Assembly: GCA_016215605.1 (NCBI GenBank)
Contig: JACRJB010000002.1
Location: 1-64,000, forward strand
Reading direction: 5' to 3'
DNA from: Rhodopseudomonas palustris
GTDB lineage: Bacteria > Pseudomonadota > Alphaproteobacteria > Rhizobiales > Xanthobacteraceae
DNA: 64,000 bases
Shown piece by piece: positions 57,065 through 64,000 of the stretch (positions within the stretch are counted from its first letter, which is position 1; the number at the start of each line of letters is the position of its first letter). The position numbers and the translations under genes were made by a program. The notes under the pieces were generated by a model that ran no database searches, had not been told where the DNA came from, and saw only the letters and a program-made list of their open reading frames with translations.

Positions 57065-57859
57065 ATGTCGGGCGAAACTTCGGTCGCACGGCCGGCTTCC
57101 ACCATCCTGCTGCTGCGCGACCGCGCCGACGGCTTCGACGTCTTCATGATGGTGCGGCACTATCAGATCGAGTTCGCTTCGGGCGCGTTGGTGTTTCCCG
57201 GCGGCAGCGTCGACGCCGGCGACCGCGACATCATCGCCCGGCCGGAGCTGTATTGCTGCGCCGAAGCCGAGGGCGATCCGGCGCTGGAATTCCGCATCGC
57301 GGCGATCCGCGAGACCTTCGAGGAGAGCGGCATCCTGCTGGCGCGGCCGCGCGGCAGCGACCAGCTCGTCGCCGCGTCGCGCGCCGCCGAGATCGAGGCC
57401 GCGCATCGCACCGCGCTGTGCGAGAACAAGATCGGCTTCGCGCAGATCCTCGCCGACAGCGAACTGGTGCTCGCGCTCGACCTGCTGGTGCCCTATGCGC
57501 ACTGGATCACGCCGGAGAAATTGCCGAAGCGGTTCGACACCTGGTTCTTTCTCGCCGAAGCGCCGCCCGAACAGCTCGGCATGCACGACGGCAAGGAATC
57601 CACCGATTCGATCTGGCTGTCGCCACGCGAAGCGCTGGACGGCGGCGACAGCGGCCGCTTCACCCTGCCGTTTCCGACGACGCGCAATCTGATCCGGCTC
57701 GGCAAGCAGCCGAACGTGCGTGAGGCGCTCGACGACAGCCGCGGCCGACCGGTCGTGACCGTGATGCCGGTCATGAGCCGGGACGGCGACAAGCGAATGC
57801 TGCGGATCCCGGCGGAAGCCGGTTACGACGGCGAAGTCTTCGAATTCTCCGGGAGTTAG
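57065..57859 (+). CDS. Nudix hydrolase
   Basis: A 264-residue Nudix hydrolase. The fold starts STILLLRDRADGFDVFMMVR; the Nudix box is split: FPGGSVDAGD, then after a 30-residue insertion AAIRETFEESGILL, supplying the REUXEE glutamates. This longer form resembles eukaryotic NUDT19-like and bacterial CoA/NADH-type Nudix proteins, which may act on CoA derivatives. That would fit its position directly after acyl-CoA genes. The stop is within a 21-base near-duplication. Confidence 0.85.
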   Translation: MSGETSVARPASTILLLRDRADGFDVFMMVRHYQIEFASGALVFPGGSVDAGDRDIIARPELYCCAEAEGDPALEFRIAAIRETFEESGILLARPRGSDQLVAASRAAEIEAAHRTALCENKIGFAQILADSELVLALDLLVPYAHWITPEKLPKRFDTWFFLAEAPPEQLGMHDGKESTDSIWLSPREALDGGDSGRFTLPFPTTRNLIRLGKQPNVREALDDSRGRPVVTVMPVMSRDGDKRMLRIPAEAGYDGEVFEFSGS

Positions 57860-57883
57860 TTCACGTTCTCGGGGAGTTAGTTC
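57845..57883. repeat. Short tandem near-duplication at the Nudix stop codon
   Basis: ttctccgggagttagttc (57845-57862) is repeated as ttctcggggagttagttc (57866-57883), one mismatch, three bases between. The first copy carries the stop codon of the Nudix gene. It looks like replication slippage and has no obvious function. Confidence 0.7.
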
Positions 57884-58029
57884 GCCGCCGCCTCGCTGCG
57901 CTGCGGTGTGCGCCCGCTGCGCTGCGGCACGCGTTACAACTTGCAGCAGTCGCATCCTCGGTTGACGCCCGCGGGAACGCGCGCGACACTTGCTGACTGG
58001 TCCGTCAGAGACCAATCAGGGAGTGAAGC

Positions 58030-60210
58030 ATGAAACAGCCTGCCGAATCGGTTTGGTTTGCGCATCGTCGTGTCCGGGACACGCAGCCACGATCCTTCAA
58101 CAGACACCTGACCATCGGCGCGGCTGCGATCGCCGCTGCCGTGCTGATTCAGGGCCATGCTCTGGCGCAGGGCGCCAAGGGCACCGCCGACCACATCCGC
58201 GCCGCGACCGGCGCGATCGACAGCGCCGCGATCGTCGCCAACGCCAAGACCACCAACGATTGGCCGAGCTACGGCCTGGATTACGCCGAGACGCGGTTCA
58301 GCAAGCTCGACAAGATCAACACCGACAACGTCAAGCAGCTCGGCCTGCAGTGGAGCTACAGCCTCGGCTCGGAGCGAGGCGTCGAAGCGACGCCGGTCGT
58401 CGTCGATGGCATCATGTACGTGACGGCGTCGTGGAGCGTCGTGCACGCCGTCGACACCCGCACCGGCAAGAAGCTGTGGACATTCGACCCCGGCGTCGAT
58501 CGCTCGAAGGGCTATCGCGGCTGCTGCGACGTCGTGAACCGCGGCGTCGCGCTCTACAAGGGCAAGGTGTTCGTCGGCGCCTATGACGGCCGGCTGGTCG
58601 CGCTCGATGCCGCGACCGGCCAGAAGGTCTGGGAAAAGGACACGCTGATCGACAAGGAGCATTCGTACACGATCACCGGCGCGCCGCGGGTGTTCAACGG
58701 CAAGGTGGTGATCGGCAATGGCGGCGCCGAATACGGCGCGCGCGGTTACGTCACCGCTTACGACGCGGAGACCGGCAATCAGGCGTGGCGCTGGTTCACG
58801 GTGCCGGGCGATCCGTCGAAGCCGTTCGAGGACGCCTCGATGGAAGCCGCGGCCAAGACCTGGGATCCGGCCGGCAAATGGTGGGTCAACGGCGGCGGCG
58901 GCACGTCGTGGGACACCATCACCTTCGATCCCGACCTCAACATGGTCTACATCGGCACCGGCAACGGCTCGCCCTGGAACCGGAATCTCCGTAGCCCCGC
59001 CGGCGGCGACAATCTGTATCTTGCGTCGATCGTCGCGCTGAACGCCGACACCGGCAAGTACATCTGGCACTATCAGGAGACGCCCGGCGACAACTGGGAC
59101 TACACCTCGACCCAGCCGATGATCCTCGCCGACCTGACGATCGACGGCCAGCCGCGCAAGGTGGTGCTGCACGCGCCGAAGAACGGCTTCTTCTTCGTGA
59201 TCGACCGCACCAACGGCAAGTTCATCTCGGCGAAGAACTTCGTCGACGTGAACTGGGCGACCGGTTACGACGCCAACGGCCGGCCGATCGAGAATCCGGA
59301 AGCGCGCTCGGCGGACAAATCCTTCGACAGCATCCCGGGGCCGTACGGCGCGCACAACTGGCACCCGATGTCGTTCAACCCGCAGACCGGGCTGGTGTAT
59401 CTGCCGGCGCAGGGCGTGCCGGTGAATCTCACCGGTGAGAAGGCGCTGACCCAGAACAAGATGGAGCCGTTCAAGTTCGGCAGCACCACCGGCTGGAACG
59501 TCGGCTTCGCGCTCAACGCGGTGCCGCCGAAGAACCTGCCGTTCGGCCGGCTGCTGGCGTGGGACCCGGTGCAGCAGAAGGAGGTCTGGCGCGCCGAATA
59601 CGTCTCGCCGTGGAACGGCGGCACGCTGACCACCGCGGGAAATCTGGTGTTCCAGGGTACGGCCGATGGTCGCTTCGTCGCCTACAACGCCAAGACCGGT
59701 GAAAAACTCTGGGAGAGCCCGCTCGGCACCGGCGCGGTCGCGGCACCGGCCACCTACATGGTCGACGGCGTGCAGTACGTCTCGATCGCGGTCGGCTGGG
59801 GCGGCGTGTTCGGCATCAGCGCGCGTGCCACCGAAACCGAAGCGCCCGGCACGGTGTACACCTTCGCGGTCGGCGGCAAGGCGCCGATGCCGGCGTTCAC
59901 CAAGTACCAGATGGGCAATCTGCTCGCCGGCATCGAGTACGATCCCAAGGACGTGCCGGAGGGCACCGCGATCTACGTCGCGGCCTGCGCCACCTGTCAC
60001 GGCGTCCCTGGTGTCGACCGCGGCGGCAACGTCAAGAACCTCGGCTACAGCGAGCCGAACAAGATCGCCAAGCTGAAGGACATCGTGTTCAAGGGCCCGT
60101 TCCGCGACAAGGGCATGCCGGACTTCACCGGCAAGCTGACCGAGGCGGATGTGGTCAAGATCCAGGCCTTCATCCAGGGCACCGCGGACGCGATCCGGCC
60201 GAAGAAATAG
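58030..60210 (+). CDS. PQQ-dependent alcohol dehydrogenase with C-terminal cytochrome c domain
   Basis: A periplasmic quinohemoprotein alcohol dehydrogenase (type II), 726 residues. The signal is about residues 1-46 (IGAAAIAAAVLIQGHALA). The eight-blade propeller has the vicinal disulphide Cys165-Cys166 in GCCDVV and the active-site Asp357 in DNWDYTS. Residue 359 is Thr; lanthanide-dependent relatives carry a second Asp there, so this enzyme is probably Ca2+-dependent. The C-terminal heme-c site is Cys653-A-T-Cys656-His657. Substrates are likely ethanol or other primary alcohols. Nothing else of a PQQ pathway is seen here. Confidence 0.93.
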   Translation: MKQPAESVWFAHRRVRDTQPRSFNRHLTIGAAAIAAAVLIQGHALAQGAKGTADHIRAATGAIDSAAIVANAKTTNDWPSYGLDYAETRFSKLDKINTDNVKQLGLQWSYSLGSERGVEATPVVVDGIMYVTASWSVVHAVDTRTGKKLWTFDPGVDRSKGYRGCCDVVNRGVALYKGKVFVGAYDGRLVALDAATGQKVWEKDTLIDKEHSYTITGAPRVFNGKVVIGNGGAEYGARGYVTAYDAETGNQAWRWFTVPGDPSKPFEDASMEAAAKTWDPAGKWWVNGGGGTSWDTITFDPDLNMVYIGTGNGSPWNRNLRSPAGGDNLYLASIVALNADTGKYIWHYQETPGDNWDYTSTQPMILADLTIDGQPRKVVLHAPKNGFFFVIDRTNGKFISAKNFVDVNWATGYDANGRPIENPEARSADKSFDSIPGPYGAHNWHPMSFNPQTGLVYLPAQGVPVNLTGEKALTQNKMEPFKFGSTTGWNVGFALNAVPPKNLPFGRLLAWDPVQQKEVWRAEYVSPWNGGTLTTAGNLVFQGTADGRFVAYNAKTGEKLWESPLGTGAVAAPATYMVDGVQYVSIAVGWGGVFGISARATETEAPGTVYTFAVGGKAPMPAFTKYQMGNLLAGIEYDPKDVPEGTAIYVAACATCHGVPGVDRGGNVKNLGYSEPNKIAKLKDIVFKGPFRDKGMPDFTGKLTEADVVKIQAFIQGTADAIRPKK

Positions 60211-60236
60211 CGGATCGCCGCGCTCCGGCGTTCGCG

Positions 60237-60264
60237 CCCCGGCCGGATCTTGATCCGGCCGGGG
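60237..60264. terminator. Perfect 13-base stem after the PQQ dehydrogenase
   Basis: ccccggccggatc (60237-60249) pairs perfectly with gatccggccgggg (60252-60264). There is no T tract, so it is either a factor-assisted terminator or an mRNA 3'-end stabiliser. Confidence 0.55.
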
Positions 60265-60412
60265 ACGTTCGTCGGCAGACCCGTCTCCGAGACGCCGGCC
60301 GGCCCAGCGGGCCGACCGGCGATGGCCGTTGTTGCGGGCCGGTCGAGGCTGTACTCTCGCGGCGGAATTGTGGGGCCATCTTCGCCTCGACGGGAGCAGC
60401 GGTTTCGCCAGC

Positions 60413-63115
60413 ATGCCAAACGCCATTTCAGCGTTCATCCAGAGCGTGAGGTCGCGCACGCTCTCGATCGGGCAGATGACGTTCGGCAGCTTTCTGCTGC
60501 TGCTGACCATCATCGCCATGACCAGCATCGGCAGCGTGGTCGCGATCCGGCACATCGACAACACGTTCGCCGAGCTGCAGCGACTGCAGAGCGTCGGCGA
60601 TCTCGCCGAGGAGATCGAGCGCCGGATGAGCGACCTGCGCTTCGTGGCGCGGCAGGTCGTCAGCGAGCCGAGCGCGCAGCCGGCCGGCCGGGTGTTCGAG
60701 GCCGCCTCGACCCTGACCGCATTGCTGAAGAAGACCCGTCTCGAGCTGGATTCCGATCAGCGCGAGATGATCGACGGCGTCACCGAGCGGCTCAGCAATT
60801 ATCGCGACGGTCTGGAGCGGATCACCGCGCTGATGCCGCGGCGCGCCGAGATGATCGCCACCATCCCGCCGCTGCGCGAGGCGTTCGAGGCCGTGGTCGT
60901 CGGGCTGCAGGACCGGCCGCTCGCGGCCGCGCTGCACGGCGAGCACAGCAAGATTGCCGCCGCGCTGCTGTCGCGCGATCTGACCGGCGCCGGGGAAGCG
61001 GCGCAACGGATGCGCGCAATCCCGATCGGCGATGCCGCCGCCGCGACCGCGGTGCGCGACTATGCCGACGTGATCATTTCGACCACGGCGGTCGAGCAGG
61101 AGGTCGCCTCGCTCGATCGCAACGTGCTCGGTGCGGAAGGACGATCGATCGCGCGGGTCACCGAGCTGCTGCGCGACGTCGCGGCGCGGCGGGGCAGGGT
61201 GCTGTCGCGCGACCTCGCCCGCACGCTGGCGGAGGACAAGTGGCAGAGCATCGTGCTCGGTTCGGCCGGCGTGCTGGCCGGATTGATGGCGGCGGCGTTC
61301 GTCGTCCGCCGCACGGTCGGACCGCTGGCGGCGATCACCGCGGCGATCCGCTCGCTCGCCGCCGGCCAGCAATACACCGCGATCCCGGCGATCGACGTCA
61401 AGAACGAGATCGGCGACATCGCCCGCGCCGCCGAAGTGTTCCGGCGCACGCTGGTCGAGGCCGACGGCGCGCGCGAAGCCGCGGTGCGGGCGCTCGCCGA
61501 ACAGCGCCTCGCCGAGGAGAGCTACCGCAAGCTGTTCGAGGGCTCGATCGACGGCATCTACGTCACGACGCCGGACGGCGCGCTGCTCAACGCCAATCCG
61601 GCGCTGGCGCGGATGATGGGTTACGACAGCCCGGCGGAGCTGATGCGCGAGACGCGCGATATCGCCCGCTCGATCTACGTCGATCCCCGCAAGCGCGATG
61701 AATATCGCGCGCTGATGCAGCGCGACGGCATGGTGCGGGAGTTCGAATATCAGGCGTTCCAGCGCAGCGGCGCGGTGCTGTGGCTGTCGGACAGCGCCAG
61801 CGCGGTGCGCGACGAGACCGGCGTGGTGGTCCGCTACGAGGGCGCCGTCCGCGACATCACCGATCAGAAGCGCGCCGAAACCGCGATCGCCGAAGGCCGG
61901 CGACTACTGCAGCAGGTGATCGACACCGTGCCGGCGGTCATCAACGTCAAGGACACCGAGCTGCGCTACCTGCTGATGAACCGCTACATGGCGACGATCT
62001 TCGGCATCGATCCGAAAGACGCGATCGGCCGCACCACCGCCGACCTGATGTCGCGCTACGGCTCGCACAAGACCGACGCCAACGACAAGAAGGTGCTGGC
62101 GACCGGCGAGGGCCTCGGCTTCTACGAGGAGGAGTATCAGGACTCCACCGGCGCGATGCGGCAGTGGCTGGTCAACAAGATGCCGCTGAAGGACGCCGAG
62201 GGGCGGATCGAACGGATCGTCACCGTCGCGCTCGACATCGGCGAGCGCAAGCGCGGCGAACTGGAGATGCGCAAGGCCAAGGACGCCGCCGAAGCGGCGC
62301 TGCGCAATCTGCGCGAGACCCAGCAATCGCTGATCGAGGCGGAAAAGCTCGCCGCTCTCGGCCGGCTGGTCGCCGGCGTCGCGCACGAGGTCAACAACCC
62401 GGTCGGCATCAGCCTGACGGTCGCCTCGGCGCTCGAACGCAAGACCTCGGTGTTCACCGCCGAAGTCGAACGCGGCGACCTGAAGCGCTCGCGGCTCAAC
62501 GAATTCCTCGCCACCAGTCGCGACGCGTCCTCGCAGCTGGTCGCCAATCTCAACCGCGCCGCCGAGCTGATCCAGTCGTTCAAGCAGGTCGCCGCCGACC
62601 GCAACTACTCGGATCAGCGGACGTTCGACCTCGGCGACCTGACCGAGCAGGTGGTGATGAGTCTGCGCCCGGGCCTGCGCAAACACAATCTGACGCTCGA
62701 CGTCGACTGCCAGCCCGGGCTGACGATGAACTCCTATCCCGGGCCGTATGGCCAGGTGCTGACCAATCTGTTCCTGAACTCGGTGGCGCACGCCTTTCCC
62801 AACGGCCGCGCCGGCACCGTCGAGATCAAGGTCCGCGCCTCGGGCAAGGACAATGTCGAAATCATCTATGCCGACGACGGCTGCGGCATGAGCCTCGATG
62901 TGCGCAGACGGGCGTTCGACCCGTTCTTCACCACGCGGCGCGACCAGGGCGGCACCGGGCTCGGCCTGCACATCGTCTACAGCATCGTCACCAACCGCCT
63001 CGGCGGCCGGCTCGATCTCGATTCCGCGCCGGGCAACGGCACGCGGATTCAGATGATCCTGCCGCGCGTCGCGCCGCGCGACATCGTCGACGAACCGGTC
63101 AGCGCGCAGGCCTGA
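60413..63115 (+). CDS. Membrane PAS-sensor histidine kinase
   Basis: A 900-residue sensor kinase starting at ATG 60413. Order: membrane segment at about residues 22-44 (FGSFLLLLTIIAMTSIGSVV), a periplasmic helical region (about 45-275), a second membrane segment (SIVLGSAGVLAGLMAAAFVV), HAMP (around 300-355), two PAS domains (about 375-500 and 505-620), HisKA with His658 in VAGVAHEVNNPVGIS, and HATPase with GTVEIKVR, DDGCGM and GTGLGLHIVYSIV. The periplasmic region suggests an extracellular signal. No adjacent response regulator was found. It follows the PQQ dehydrogenase by about 200 bases; a link is not shown. Confidence 0.92.
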   Translation: MPNAISAFIQSVRSRTLSIGQMTFGSFLLLLTIIAMTSIGSVVAIRHIDNTFAELQRLQSVGDLAEEIERRMSDLRFVARQVVSEPSAQPAGRVFEAASTLTALLKKTRLELDSDQREMIDGVTERLSNYRDGLERITALMPRRAEMIATIPPLREAFEAVVVGLQDRPLAAALHGEHSKIAAALLSRDLTGAGEAAQRMRAIPIGDAAAATAVRDYADVIISTTAVEQEVASLDRNVLGAEGRSIARVTELLRDVAARRGRVLSRDLARTLAEDKWQSIVLGSAGVLAGLMAAAFVVRRTVGPLAAITAAIRSLAAGQQYTAIPAIDVKNEIGDIARAAEVFRRTLVEADGAREAAVRALAEQRLAEESYRKLFEGSIDGIYVTTPDGALLNANPALARMMGYDSPAELMRETRDIARSIYVDPRKRDEYRALMQRDGMVREFEYQAFQRSGAVLWLSDSASAVRDETGVVVRYEGAVRDITDQKRAETAIAEGRRLLQQVIDTVPAVINVKDTELRYLLMNRYMATIFGIDPKDAIGRTTADLMSRYGSHKTDANDKKVLATGEGLGFYEEEYQDSTGAMRQWLVNKMPLKDAEGRIERIVTVALDIGERKRGELEMRKAKDAAEAALRNLRETQQSLIEAEKLAALGRLVAGVAHEVNNPVGISLTVASALERKTSVFTAEVERGDLKRSRLNEFLATSRDASSQLVANLNRAAELIQSFKQVAADRNYSDQRTFDLGDLTEQVVMSLRPGLRKHNLTLDVDCQPGLTMNSYPGPYGQVLTNLFLNSVAHAFPNGRAGTVEIKVRASGKDNVEIIYADDGCGMSLDVRRRAFDPFFTTRRDQGGTGLGLHIVYSIVTNRLGGRLDLDSAPGNGTRIQMILPRVAPRDIVDEPVSAQA

Positions 63116-63256
63116 GTCCGGAGAGCGGCGGCCTGTGGCGGCCGGCCTGCGCGACGGTGCCAAGTCTGAGCCGGTGGAGCCGCTGCCCAAACCCTGAGCA
63201 CTGGCAGGTTTCTTGCTTTCGTTCGGTTAGCACCTTCAGGAAGCCCGGAGCGAAGC

Positions 63257-64000
63257 ATGCAGGCCGCTTTCTCGCCCCAACCTCATCGGACGGTGGATTC
63301 GTTTCAGACCGGTGTGCGCCAGGTGTGCGGCGACTACGCCGTTCGCCCGGCGTCGTTCGGCGACTTTCCCTTCGCCGCCTGGACCGGATTGCTGCGGACC
63401 GATCCCGGGATCGAAATGGCCTATGTCCGCCTGTCGGGTGTGCAGGTCGAGCGAACGCCGACGCATATCCGCTCGGATTCGGTCGACCATTTCGTGTTGA
63501 CGATGCAGTTCTCCGGCGAGGCGGAGATGATGCAGGGCGCCGGCACGGCTGTGTTGCGGCCTGACGATATCTTCGTCAGTGACGCCACGCGCCCGAGCCG
63601 CTTCAGCTTCGCCAGAGGCGAGGCCGAGCAGGTCTCGTTTCACATCCCGCGCACGGTCGGGCTTGGCCGGTTCGGCAAATTACTGGAGGGCCCGAGCCTG
63701 ATCCGCGGCGACAGCGGCTTTGCGATCGCCCTGAAAGTGCTGCTGCAGCGGCTGAGCTGGCAGATCGCTCATGCTGCCGACACGACCGCAGCGACGGCCG
63801 ACGATTTCCGTGCCGACCCGATTCCGGAAAACCGCCTGAGCGAAACGTCGGAACGGCTCGAGGAAGCGTTCTTCTCGGTGCTGGCCAGCGCGCTGCTCGA
63901 TGCGAAGGCTTCCGGCCATGTGCCGAGGGACACGCATGACCGCCTCTACGAGCAGGCACTCTGCATCATCCAGCGGCAGGCCCATGACCCGAGCTTCGGT
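63257..64000 (+). CDS. AraC-type transcriptional regulator, N-terminal part (cut by window end)
   Basis: The visible 248 residues begin MQAAFSPQPHRTVDSF and form an AraC-binding-like N-terminal domain (residues about 40-170) with VDHFVLTMQFSGEAEMMQG and LRPDDIFVSDATRPSRF. The sequence ends RLYEQALCIIQRQAHDPSFG, which is the beginning of an AraC helix-turn-helix domain (the usual 'I..yI..h..dp.ls' helix). The DNA-binding part lies beyond the window. The ligand is unknown. Confidence 0.8.
   Translation, partial: MQAAFSPQPHRTVDSFQTGVRQVCGDYAVRPASFGDFPFAAWTGLLRTDPGIEMAYVRLSGVQVERTPTHIRSDSVDHFVLTMQFSGEAEMMQGAGTAVLRPDDIFVSDATRPSRFSFARGEAEQVSFHIPRTVGLGRFGKLLEGPSLIRGDSGFAIALKVLLQRLSWQIAHAADTTAATADDFRADPIPENRLSETSERLEEAFFSVLASALLDAKASGHVPRDTHDRLYEQALCIIQRQAHDPSFG

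Overview
The window is high-GC chromosomal DNA from an alphaproteobacterium, most likely Rhodopseudomonas or a close Bradyrhizobium-type relative. The evidence is the uninterrupted tuf-S10-spc-alpha ribosomal cluster with an Adk gene after secY, ATP12- and FhlB-type genes, and many short palindromic intergenic repeats of the kind common in this family. No rRNA, tRNA or CRISPR array was seen.

Positions 2-15480 are one long rightward ribosomal cluster: the end of tuf, then rpsJ-rplC-rplD-rplW-rplB-rpsS-rplV-rpsC-rplP-rpmC-rpsQ-rplN-rplX-rplE-rpsN-rpsH-rplF-rplR-rpsE-rpmD-rplO-secY-adk-rpsM-rpsK-rpoA-rplQ. A Rho-independent terminator follows at 15527-15553. Adk carries a Lys/Ala-rich, histone-H1-like tail of about 140 residues.

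Positions 15800-31030 hold ordinary accessory and housekeeping genes: an SDR enzyme, a divergent MDR oxidoreductase/HxlR regulator pair, a DegP-type protease, RarA, a membrane protein lying between rarA and a broken second copy of the rarA 3' end, a GGDEF-EAL protein, a nitroreductase, a TPR protein, a YjbQ protein, an HD-GYP protein, an HXXEE membrane protein and small secreted proteins.

Positions 31300-35360 form a foreign-looking cassette. A VapBC/FitAB-type toxin-antitoxin pair is followed by a tightly overlapping leftward three-gene operon of visibly lower GC: (1) a DarT-like ADP-ribosyltransferase without DarG, (2) a P-loop NMP-kinase-like protein, and (3) a fusion of a second such kinase to a short adenylosuccinate-synthetase domain. 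In the fusion the usual catalytic Asp of the GDEGKG motif is Ser, a change I associate with phage PurZ enzymes (2-aminoadenine pathway). This combination is the best candidate for an undescribed system, either nucleotide modification or anti-phage conflict. Next to it, a strong sigma70-like promoter points into about 650 bases with no convincing gene.

Positions 36000-64000 return to typical core DNA: an RluC/D pseudouridine synthase, ATP12, a FliK-like/FhlB-like pair, a class D beta-lactamase, a DUF4260 protein, PccB, a Fic toxin-antitoxin module, a lipase, DUF1295 and GCG_CRPN proteins, a giant indolepyruvate-ferredoxin-oxidoreductase-like protein, a thiolase/OB-fold/MaoC/DapA-like/Nudix run, a PQQ alcohol dehydrogenase with a cytochrome c domain, a large PAS histidine kinase, and an AraC-type regulator cut by the window end.
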